Shown here piece after piece: positions 11,877-22,700 of a stretch of 64,000 nt of DNA; position 1 is the first letter of the stretch; every line of letters begins with the position of its first letter. The notes under the pieces were generated by a model. That model did no database searches, had not been told where the DNA came from, and saw only the letters and a list, made by a program, of their open reading frames with translations. Source of the DNA: Anthonomus grandis grandis (lineage: Eukaryota; Arthropoda; Insecta; Coleoptera; Curculionidae); the NCBI RefSeq assembly GCF_022605725.1, contig NC_065546.1:46186227-46250226 (forward strand), in the 5' to 3' direction. The position numbers and the translations under genes were made by a program.

Positions 11877-12600
11877 TTGTACTTTCTTCTTACATTTATT
11901 GTGGATAACTTCTTAAAATGGGATTTGCATATCGACGCTTTATCAAAAACATTAAGCTCTGCCTGTTTTGCGCTCAGATCAGTTTCTAAGGAACTTAATT
12001 TGTCCACTGCTAGAGCAGTGTATTATGCCCTTTTTGAGTCGCATCTCCGTTATGCCCTTCCATTCTGGGGTACGTTATGCCCTTCCATTCTGGGTATGCG
12101 TTACTCAATTTGAGCGTATTTTCAAGCTTCAAAAAAGAGCTGTTCGTTACTTACTTGGACTAAACAATAGAACCCACTGCCAGGATTTCTTTAAAAGATT
12201 TAAAATTTTAACACTTCCTACCTTATTCATATTTGAATCTATTTGTTTAATCCATTACAGCTACTTCAGAAGGGTCACTTCACAATTACTCACTAAGGAA
12301 CGCAGAGTTGCGTGATCTTTATCTTCCAACCCCTCGCTCAGGGCTAGTCAAAAAATCGATTCTGTATAATGCGAAAAAAATGCACAATGATCTGCCATTG
12401 GAAATAAAGTCCGTACCTTTCTTTCCCTCATTTCCTAATACCTAAAGCATTAAAATCGCACCTACTGGAGAGAGCCTTGTATGAAGTAAACGACTTTTTT
12501 ATTGTATTTTTGTATGTTCTGTTCACTTCTGTATTTTCTTATTTTTACTTAAGCTTTGTCTACAAATTGTAAAAATTTTTTGACAATAAAGCATTATATA
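11877..12600 (+). pseudogene. LINE reverse transcriptase, C-terminal relic
   Basis: Frames 11877-12113, 11968-12315 and onward give the classic end of a Jockey/CR1-like RT ORF: LKWDLHIDALSKTLSSACFA, then VYYALFESHLRYALPFWG, FKLQKRAVRYLLGL, and downstream LYLPTPRSGLVKKSI and NDLPLEIKS. A 25-bp tandem duplication at 12048-12097 and frameshifts break it. A 3' tail with AATAAAGC lies near 12587. 5' truncated, as usual for LINEs. Confidence 0.8.
12048..12097 (+). repeat. 25-bp tandem duplication within the LINE
   Basis: CGTTATGCCCTTCCATTCTG occurs at 12048 and again at 12073. The duplication repeats the codons for RYALPFW and shifts the frame. Confidence 0.85.
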
Positions 12601-13005
12601 TAAACAATTCATTCGTGTGTAAGTAGTCTGTGGAAAAACATCTAATCGCATTTTATCTAATAACGATGTATCAATCTGTGAAACGGCACTTAAGTCTGAA
12701 ATTATGCTCTGGAAAATGAAGCTCCTAATGGAAACCGGCAACGATCGAAAAGATAAAAAAGAACTTTCTCTAATAGATATTTCTAAATTGTATAATAAAG
12801 AGGATTATCCAAACTGAAGCAACCCACTACAAATTTTAATCATTCCTCCGGTTAGTGTAGCGTCTGCTAAAGGAACCTCTTCAGCTTTACGCAGATTGAA
12901 TACATGGCTGAGAGACAGAATGTCACAAGAAAGACTTTTAGGTTTAGCATTACTTCGTGTACATTCCGATCTAGACACTAGTATAGAAAATATAATCAAT
13001 GGTTT
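12601..13005 (+). pseudogene. hAT transposase C-terminal (dimerisation) relic
   Basis: Frame through 12640-13005 reads ETALKSEIMLWKMKLLMETG, then after a stop ILIIPPVSVASAKGTSSALR and RLNTWLRDRMSQERLLGLAL. This is the hAT C-terminal dimerisation pattern (LPVSxAxAERxFSxLKRLKxxLRSxMxxERLxGLALL). It lies directly behind the LINE tail. The catalytic N-terminal part is missing. Confidence 0.75.
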
Positions 13006-13489
13006 TTAAAAATCAAAACATAGATTAGATTTTGTGTTGCTATATGTACATTGTTTTTTCTAACAATGTACATACATTATTTATAGTTACCTACTATACT
13101 AAATATATAAACAACTTAAAATATGTATACTTATAAACGACTTTTATTTTAAACAATTCTCAACATTAACTGCATTTATACTAGCAAGTGCCCCCCCCTG
13201 AATTGCTGAATCTGCAGTCAGTCCTATATCTTTTTGAAACCTTTATCTGTAACTATCTTGACACATTGTTTGAGAAGGATATATTGAATATTTTCGTGAT
13301 GGGTTATCTTCAGACGTTTACCCCAACCACGGGCTGTTGGAGAATCAGTATCAGGTTCATTATATGTATACATCCCGATTTCCCAAGGGCTTTGGTCGTG
13401 TCAACCATCGAGTTCCGATTTTTGAAGCTTGAGTACTTTGGAATCCAAGGATCAGTGTTTACAGTAGCTGAGCAGCTGTTTAATTAGTG
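13006..13489. other. Spacer
   Basis: An open frame at 13188-13487 has no family resemblance, and I do not support it as a gene. Confidence 0.3.
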
Positions 13490-14165
13490 GAACCCAGTCG
13501 GTTTGCGTCCAAGGTTATACTTCTAGGATAGTTGAGATAAAGTTCGGTTTTCCTCAGGGGTCACACTCGAGACGCCTGTTAATCGACCGTTTATCAATTA
13601 TATTTATAAATGCTGCCAAACCAGTTTTTATTATTCACTGGTAATGGAAGTCATATACCAACAGATATTGGCAATTACAGTCTGACCTGAATATAGTCTC
13701 GTGGAGTGATGTGACGTAAATAGCATAGAGCTAAATATCTCAAAGTGGCAGTGGATTTTGTTTTTGGTTCTGAACGAAGCCGTATTAATATTCCTTGTCA
13801 GATCGGCAATATTTCCTGACACAGATTCGTGACCTAACACTTGATATTCAATCTCTCTTTCTAGGATTAAAGGGTCGGATCATTGCAGACTCTACAAGTT
13901 GTCCTTCTTTTTGAAGATCTTCATTAGATGCTCTGATCAGTCGATATTTAGAGTCCGTAAGTCTGCTGCAATATTAAGTTTTTACCACATCCTTGGTTTT
14001 TCCAATGGTTGTTTTTCTTCTGGAAACCTTCTTATATCAACTTGACGATACGTTGATCTTGTCTCTTAACCTAATCGGCCCATTTCAATCTTCCTTACTT
14101 TATTATTTTCATCATATTCCTCCCAATTCTATGTAAGTTCTTATTGGATAATGCTGTGTGTGTTG
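13490..14165 (+). pseudogene. LINE reverse transcriptase relic (R1/Jockey-like)
   Basis: KFGFPQGSH at about 13540 is the LINE motif FxVPQGSxLGPLLF. About 130 bases on, a frame reads LQSDLNIVSWSDV and WCDVNSIELNISK (the usual LNxWCxxNxLxLNxxK block), and later SLTQIRDL is the usual VxDLGVxxD block. Heavily shifted and stopped. No 3' tail identified. Confidence 0.6.
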
Positions 14166-14931
14166 TTACCCTTAACTGGTCAATTTATTTTTCGAAGAAT
14201 TCTTCTTTTAGAAAATTTCTAGACGGTTTTCGTTTTGTTTTATCACTGAATCGTATTTTCGTACGGCTGGATACATTTTCTGAGTCACTTGCCAAAAAAT
14301 TACTAAAGAGAAAGTAATTACAGAAAAAGTTGACATGGTTAATAATTCCGATTAATTAATTTTTAAATGGGAACGCACCCTTAGCTGTTGACATATGCGA
14401 TACTAAAGACAACAGGCGGTTTACATTCGAAGTTTGTTTCACAGTTTTTCTTTAATATCGTGATGGCGCTGGTATCGTTTCGAAAAGTTTTCGCGAATTA
14501 TTGATCAAAAAACCGAGAGTTCTAGCCTAAATTTAGAGACAGAAAGATCGACGTAAAATGTGATATAAGATTTTATCAAAGATTTTCTTCTACAAAGTTT
14601 GCGAAACTCCACAATCTTATTAGACGTAATTTTTAAAATGTACACATATTTTTTGAACAATTTAACTACATATACAGAGTGTGACAAAATTCGGTGCAAA
14701 TATGTTAAGAGCGTAATATTTGCGTCAAAATAAGACATTTTTTTCCTATAAATATGTGTCCTAAAATGCATCCCCTCAGAGCTACAGCCCGAGCAATTTA
14801 CTGGAAAAAAATCGATTATTTGGAACTGTGACTACAGTTATGCATCAAATTTTTTTAAAATTTCAAGTTTTCGTTTTTTGGATGCTTTTTTTATTTTCTG
14901 TCCTAAAAATGGTGTAAATCCAACTTTATTA

Positions 14932-15770
14932 AGCCGCGTATCCACTGGCATTAACATTTGCAAACGTTTGCGAATATTGATAAACGCTTGCAAAACGAAG
15001 TACCCACCGATCAGCACATGTTGTTTGAAATTGTTCACAAAGCTGTTTTGAGAGCGTTTGTCGCTTATCCAGGTCTTTTTTTATTTTGAGGAAAACCGAA
15101 AATAGAAAAATTGTAAAAATGGCCCCGTTAAGTAGAAAGAAACTTGCCGCCTGTGCTGCATTAGTATTTTATGCACTAACAGAAAAAGAAAAGAAGAAAA
15201 AATGAAGGAAGCATAAATTTTGGGTGTCTCATTTTTTAAAAACTAGAGTTTCTATGCAGCTGATTTCTGATATCAAAACTGACAAGAGTAGCTTATTCAA
15301 AAATTTTACTCGAGTTTCGCCAAGAGATTTTGATTTTCTGCTCTCAAGAGTTTCTCCAGAAATATCTAAAATTGACACGAACTATCGAGAGTGCGTCTCT
15401 ACCGAAATTAGACTGGCCATCACACTTCGCTTTCTAGCGACAGGAGATTCCCATGCTAGTCTTATGTACCTCTTTAGAGTTTTGAAGCAGCTCATTTCTA
15501 GAATAATTTCTGAAGTATGTGCCGCCATCATAAAAGCATTAGCGAGCTATGTAAATATCTATTTATCTACAAAGGTAGAATATCGCGTCTCCACTGAAAT
15601 CAGGCAGAAATCCACAAACAAGTCAAATCCTTTGAAGTTACCGACTTTTCGCGGAACAGTGACAAACGCCTGCAAATGTGAGTGACCGACGTATCCACCG
15701 GATAAACATCGTGTTTGTAAACAATTGCAAATGTTTCTAAACGTTCCGTTTGTCAGGTGGATACGCGGCT
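14932..15770 (+). mobile_element. Short PIF/Harbinger element (839 bp) with TTA duplication
   Basis: Ends AGCCGCGTATCCAC and GTGGATACGCGGCT are perfect inverted repeats, and TTA at 14929-14931 is repeated at 15771-15773, the typical Harbinger target. Subterminal copies of CGTATCCACCGG (near 15689) and GTACCCACCG (near 14999) are present. The transposase is truncated after its N-terminal domain, so this is a deletion derivative. Confidence 0.9.
15119..15685 (+). pseudogene. Harbinger transposase N-terminal part (HARBI1-like)
   Basis: ATG at 15119 starts MAPLSRKKLAACAALVFYAL. After a frameshift near 15205 the frame continues KHKFWVSHFLKTR, FTRVSPRDFDFLLSRVSPEI, STEIRLAITLRFLATGDSHA and LISRIISEVCAAI, the conserved helix-turn-helix region of HARBI1-like transposases. 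After about residue 125 the similarity stops; the DDE domain (GAIDGxH and following) is absent. Homologous to the first exon of the larger element at 26475-29530, but a different family. Confidence 0.8.
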
Positions 15771-16226
15771 TTAGAGAGTATGGCTCTTATCTTATGATTC
15801 CGGCAAGAAATTTAAATACCTAGCAGCACCATCTATTTGGCCATGAAAAAATCTAAAATTTTTGTTTGTTGCATTTTTTTGATACAATTAATTGTTTTCG
15901 AGAAAATCGCTAATAAATAAAAAGGGAACATTATAAAACCCGATTAAACAATCAAATTAGAAAAACACGAAATGGGCCGTGACTACTTAGGGAAGCTCCC
16001 CTAAATCCTTCCCTAAAATTGGGTTTACACTATTTTTGGGATATAAAATCTTAAGAGCACTTAAAAAAATAGGGTCGACTATAATCGACTTTCTTTAAGC
16101 AATTTGCGTGGAGTGTACTTAGATCTGAGGAGATGCATCTTAGGACACATGTTTATAGGGAAAAAAGTCTTATTATACCTCCAACAATACGCTCTTACAA
16201 TATTTGCACCGAATTTTGTAACAACA

Positions 16227-16710
16227 ATATTATATAAATAAAAATATATTTTTTCTTCAACAAAAAATTTTTAAAAATTTTACAAAATGGCAATAACGCT
16301 GAAATCTGCAACACAATTTTGAAAATTTGTATACATAATCTCTAAGTAACTTAGTTGATAGGTAAGAGTATTGAAAATATATTTGTTTTGAAAAAGGCAG
16401 CTCCTAAAAATACTAAGAAAGGACTAGTGCCGATTTAATTCAATTATTTAAAATTCTATAAATATTAATTAAATTGAAAACTTTTTAATTATTTTCTTTT
16501 ATATTTAACCTCATATTTAATGAAATAATATACACGATTTTAGACATCGTTTAATATTTTTAACCTAATTAACTAATAACATTTATAAAATTTTATACTG
16601 CTCATTAAAATATACAATAAAATTTTAACAAATTATCTATATATTAACGCACTCAATAAATAAATAAATAAATAAATATTTACAGCAAAGCCATTTATAT
16701 AAATAGAAGA
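16227..16710. other. Spacer 3' of the Osiris gene, with a short (AAAT)n tract
   Basis: Very AT-rich. A six-unit AAAT microsatellite lies at about 16655-16680. It probably includes the Osiris 3' UTR. Confidence 0.4.
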
Positions 16711-19700
16711 TTAATAATTTAAAATTTGTTCATCCTCTCTAGGAGCTAAAATATTATAGCCAGTAGGTAATATCGATGATGGCAAAGTACGTTCTACTAG
16801 AGGCTGTAGTTCACCTGTGGGTCCTGCTGAACTGTAGAGCCCAGTCGAATAAGGGTCAGACTCGTATTGCCATCTACGGTCATAATGCCCTAAAAAATAA
16901 ATACTTTTATGTTATTGTTCTTATTTAGTAGAGTGTAAACAAATAGTTTTAAGGGTGTGTATCATTTTTGCGTCACAGCAACTATATAATTTTAAAAACC
17001 AGTAAGTTCAGTCGGTATACAATAGGTACTATCTGTAGATAGTGACATTTGATTGACATTTTTCCAAACGCTTTACCAATGTTGCCGTGTCATGTATGTG
17101 CCAAAATAATTGGTAATTAATAACAATATAGTTTTTTTGAGTAGTTTTTCATTTCATATACATTTGTATGATGACGGTGAAAATGTCAAAAATATTAAAA
17201 TAAAATTTTCCAGCCGATTTTACAGATGGATCCAGGAAGTGAATTTTTGTTTGACAATCTGTAAAATTAATATTTTTTAACCTATTAAAAGTCTTTATAG
17301 ATGATTTATAAAAAGAAAAGTACACTGAAATGAAATAGTGTTTAAAACCCTATAGGAATATAAATGAAAACATCGCGATGGCAGGCTGTTAAAAGGTTTT
17401 CATTTAAAATGAAATATTTCTATTCTCCAGTGTATTTATTTTCCGGTTAAAAATAATTTTACGACACAATATGTTCTCTTATATGGATTATTTATTTCTA
17501 TTTTACTCTGAAAGGGCTTTTACATTTAATAAAGTTTAATGTGTACGATCTTTTGCATTATTTCTATACTTACATGGACCTGTAGTATATAAACCGTAAT
17601 TCACATGACTGGTTGCGATTTTCTTAAGACCTTGTATGGACGTTAGTAGTAGTGCAAGCTTGGCTAATAATAAAGCTTTTCCACCCAGAACTGCCAGAAA
17701 TTGAAATCCCAACGGAATGACTATAAATCCAGCAGCTACCAAACCAAACATTAACATTTGTCCTAACATGTTATTTTTGCGACCACGACCTAAAAAATTC
17801 AATTAATTTTATAAAAAATTCGGCATTTTATGATTTTTGCTTGAGTTGATCAATAGCAATAACTTGAAAAAAAATCTAAAGAATGAAGATCAAATATTAA
17901 CTATTGGTGCAAAAAAACGCGTTAATAAGTTCTATGTCATATAGGTATATAAATTAAAACCCAAAATATGCATATTTCAAAACCCAAAAGTTGTTCCACG
18001 ATTAAATGCAGTGGCAATTGTACTTTAAGTAGTGGCAAAAATGTCAGTGGCAATTAGCATTTAATTAAAACTGATATTAATTCTAAAATTTTAGCTCTCC
18101 ACAAATTAATTTATCAAAAGTTTAAATTAACCCTACAGAGGTCGCGCTAGTTTTCAGACGCAAACGCTCGCGATGGTAAAATTTACCCATATTTAAACAG
18201 AGAGGTTTTTCAAATATTTATTAAACCTTCAGGTAATACAAGTAAATAGAACTAACTAAATACACAAAAAACTTTAATATTAGCGTAAAGTTAAATTATA
18301 GATACGTTAAATTTTCAACTTATAATCTAAGAAACTTTTTTTTTGCACAATTTTCACAAAAACAGTATTGATGCTCTCGACAAATATAAATTTTGCAACT
18401 GTAGCAACAAATTGTAGTTTTTCTGTCTTTTTTGTTTGTACAGATGGCACATCTTCCTCTGATACCAGTTGCTATTTGAATGTTATCGATGGTTTCAATT
18501 CCAGCATATTTCCTTATTTTTTGGAGTAAGTCTCTTGGCAACGTAGTGATTGCTGCTCTGTTTTTCATGTGTTCTTGACAAAAAGAAAGCCCCAACTCCT
18601 TCAGAAACTTTCTTCTTACCACAGTATTGCCCACATTTTCTGCATAAATTACTTGCGCATTTATTACGGCTATATTTAGCACTGAAAAAAAATTACAAGT
18701 GGCCAACGATTGGTTTTTCGGGAAACATTGTAGGATCCTTTCATTTCATCTACAACATCAACAGCGCCTTTTGTCTTGTTGTAGTAAGTAACAATTTCAG
18801 GTTTTAATTTTTCCTTAGTTTCGAGATCTATAGCATCATCATGGTGCATTGTCGAGAGTAGTAAAACCAATTTTCCTTTTGGTGATGTATGCGAAACCAA
18901 AGTTATATAATCTTTGAACCCAAGCGTATTACAAGGAATTTCAGACTTCTTCTTTTTAGAGCAAAATTCAACTGGTATTTCTCTTTTATTGTTCCTTATT
19001 GTACCTACCATGGTAAGGTTATGGTTTTTCATTAACTCTTCGGATAAAGGAACGCTAGTGAACCAATTATCCATGGTCACGTTACGTCCTGTACCTGAAA
19101 TGGGAAAAACCAACCTCTTCACTACTTCAAATGGCGAATTATCAAGATAGTATGGTCCCGGAGGCTGTTTACCTGCATATATTTCCAAATTAGATGTATA
19201 AAAGTTTTTTGAATCAACCATGGCAAAAATTTTTATTCCGTAACGGGCCGGTTTATTTTTGATATATTGCCGAAACCCACATCGCCCATGGAAGGCTTCT
19301 AACATTTCGTCTGTTGTCACATTCTCTGATACGGTGTACATGTTTTGACATTTTTGGACAAAATCTTCAAACATGTCACGAACTGGAGCTAATTTGCCTT
19401 CCAATTTTCGCTCTTGGCGATCCAAAATATTGTCGAAACGCAGACATCTCATCAAAAATTTCGAGATATCGACATCACAGCAGGACATATATCCAAACAT
19501 ATACCATCAGTTGCCCATATATCGTATATGTTGACATGTGACGACTTAGCAACTCCAGCCAGGTACAAGAGCCCGATAACGGCTTTTATTTCATGTAAAT
19601 TTGTATGCAAAGCATCTCGTTTACGTGAGTACTGGCGTTTAATTTTATCAATGTAAATGTTGGAGTAATCTACAATTTTTTGAAGCAAATCATTAGATAA

Positions 19701-22700
19701 AAAAAGACTAAGAGATTCTAGAGGCGTCTTTGCATGCTTCGCTTCAGGACGTACTCCTGGTTTGTGTCGATCAGTTACCTTATTGTGTTTAGGCGTCCGC
19801 ACATTTTGACTTGGTCGATCTTTATTCCATTTAGTTCCGTCACGTCCGACATAGTTCCGCACAAAATTGGAAAGGGGAATATCATCAGGTATGTTCATTA
19901 TTGCTTCATTTTCTTCAAAAGGATCCTCCTCTGAAGCCGAGTCGTGATCACTAATGTGTAGATCATCTTCTTCATCTGTTTCCTGACCTCCTAGAATATC
20001 TTCGCCTTGGTCACTTTCTAACTCGTCGTATACCATTTTAGCAACTGATCTTCCGTTTTTTTATCCATTTGTTAGAATAATATTATGCCTGCAAAAAATA
20101 TGTCAATGCAGACATCACCTAAATAATAAAAAAATAACACTTACCTGTTGGTAACAAAACACTTAAAAACTGGAACGTAACTGCTCACGCTATGGGTAAA
20201 TTTTATCCAGCCAAAAACAATAGCAGACAAAAAAATTTTAAGCGTCCGGCAGCGATGGTCACCGAAACGAAACTGACGAATAATCTATAATTTATTGATT
20301 GATTGATAAATTAGGATACACTAAATTGTTTAATATATTAGAATATTTGGACATATAGGTTTGTCTTTTTCTAAAAAAAAAAACTGTCTAAATTTTTTAA
20401 ACGTTTATTTTCTCTTTTTATTTTTATAATAAATGAGACTTTTTTTAAATTTTTTAACTTAATTTCATTAACGTCAAAATGCTTGTTTCAGTGTTAACTT
20501 TATCTGATTAACTTAAACTTTCCTAGTGATTTTTTTAAAAAAATATTCAAGAATTGAGATAGAAAATCGAAAAACAAAGAACTTAAAATTAATTGCGTAA
20601 AGAAAAATTAGGTATTATAATAAAACATTAATTCTTTCTGAAGCAAAATATATAAAATTAACATATTTATATTAGATAACTAATAAAGAAAATATTTCTA
20701 AAAGTAATAAATTAAATCTATATTTGGAAATATTTTAATTTAAGTAAAATTTTTTCAATTTAGAAGCTTTTAGTAATTTTAGGAAAAAATTTTAAATGAA
20801 AGGAAGAAATTACAAAACAAATAGAATTTTTCATAATAAAATAAAACTAAAATAAATGAAAAAAAATGCAACTAAAGCTCAAAATAGTTTTTGCTAGTTT
20901 GCAATTTGTTACCAATAATCAATGTAATTAACCACCGCAACAAAAGTGTAAAAAAAAAATACTCGAAGCGGCAAATCTCTTGGAAGTAGGGCTTGTACCC
21001 GCTGCACATGAAACGGGTACAGCAACTCGTGCCTTAAAATTTGCCAACTTGTAGATTGCGATATTCCAAATCGCGCTGCAATTGTCCTAGTGCTAATTCC
21101 AGGTTGTTCTTCGAAAGCTTCTAAAATATCCTCCTCCATATTTGGAATGTGCCTAGGTCTAAGAGCTCCCCCATCTTGTCTAGGCCGCGGCCGCAAATTG
21201 CCAGTTTCTCTACCTCGCTGAATAACACGTAAGAAAGCCCCACGTCTCGGGTGATATCTTCGGGGAAATCTTTAGGCATACAGATCAGCTGCTGCCACTG
21301 CATTCTAATGCGTTTCTCCGTAAACCAAAACCATATCGACAAGTTCTTCGTTTGTAAAAATGTGCGCCATTACATTTGACGCTTTTATTTTGTTCGTGTG
21401 AAAATAACGATCGAAAACGATCACAGCCACCAACAAACTAAGTACTGCTAAAGATTCCAAAAAAACAAATTCCAAACATTATGACTTGTTTACTATCAGT
21501 TATTAATAAACAAAATAAGTCCGTCTGATACACGTTCTGTTGACATTTGTTTAACTTTATTTCGGAAACCAAAAATATTTTACTACATTTTTTTCTCATT
21601 ATTACTCATTATTAATCTTCATCTACCATTTCCCAAGTTTATGCGCATAAGCTGAAAATCACCCTGTATATGTTTATCTTCAAAAAAAATTGGTAATATT
21701 TTTAGAAATGTAAAAATAAATATATAGAATACCAAAATTTAAAAAATTAATCGTTTAAGGAATTTAATATATTTAATGAATATTATCGTAGAATAAAGGA
21801 GCGTAAGAAATTTGTATTTTTTTATTTACGTGGTGTTGCCATTTGTTGGTATTTTCCGAACAAATAAATATAAAATAGTGAATATTGCGAAAGCTATTAT
21901 TTTTTTTAAAAAGACCTATTTATACAAACATAGAACCTTAGTAGAGAAAAATAAACATTCAAACAAGTGCTATTAACAGTATCATGTCAATAATAAAAAT
22001 ATATTTAGACCTTTTTCATCAGTATATTAATTAAATGGAGCTCCCTTACCTTTCAGGATTTTTTATTCAACGCTAATTAGTAATTATCATTTTGACTTAC
22101 CTTCGGAACTGATAATTGAAGTGCTTTTGAAACCTTTGAAGCTGACTTTAAGCAGACGAGTTTTCAAAAATCGCGCAGCTTTTTCAATTAACTCGCTTTG
22201 ATGGGATGATGCCTCGGCATATCTTTTCGCATCCGAACGATGACTATTTCTGGCCTGCCTTTTTATGGGCAACATACAAAATTAATTAGAAAATTCTTAT
22301 AAATTGGCTTTTTTTTTAATAAATTTTGTAAAAAATAGATTAAAAAAGTAAGCTAGTTCATTTATTTACAAATAAAGTCCCCTAGTATATGTATATGTGC
22401 CTATACCCAAGGTCGGTATTCTAACTGGAATAAAGCGCTCTTTTTCTTCCTCATACTGTCTATATAGAACTTAGACTTGGAAAATTGAATGCCTCGAATA
22501 AGCTTAGCTGCAAACCATATACCGAAACTATTAAAATATACTTTGAGAGTAACAAACTTTTCAGTATAAAAACATATTCTTAACAAAAGTTAATGAAAAA
22601 AACAGCTTGGCGACGTAGTATACCTCATATGTTTACATGCAAGTATCCGTAAAGTGCGGCTTCGTGTCTTTTTTCTAGATATTTTTACATGTGTGTGAAG

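Larger units (their letters stand above)
14673..16226. mobile_element. Mariner-type MITE with about 145-bp inverted repeats, split by a Harbinger
   Basis: The left end TACAGAGTGTGACAAAATTC and the right end (reverse complement GTTACAAAATTCGGTGCAAA) match over about 145 bases with roughly 85% identity. Shared interior blocks include TGTGTCCTAARATGCATC and ATCGATTAT/GTCGATTAT. The MITE itself codes for nothing. The Harbinger at 14932-15770 interrupts it and is therefore younger. About 715 bases remain without it. Confidence 0.75.

Noticed and set aside
13188..13487. 99-codon open frame as a gene
   Set aside because: No family resemblance, odd composition and no splice or promoter context; it lies between a hAT relic and a LINE relic.
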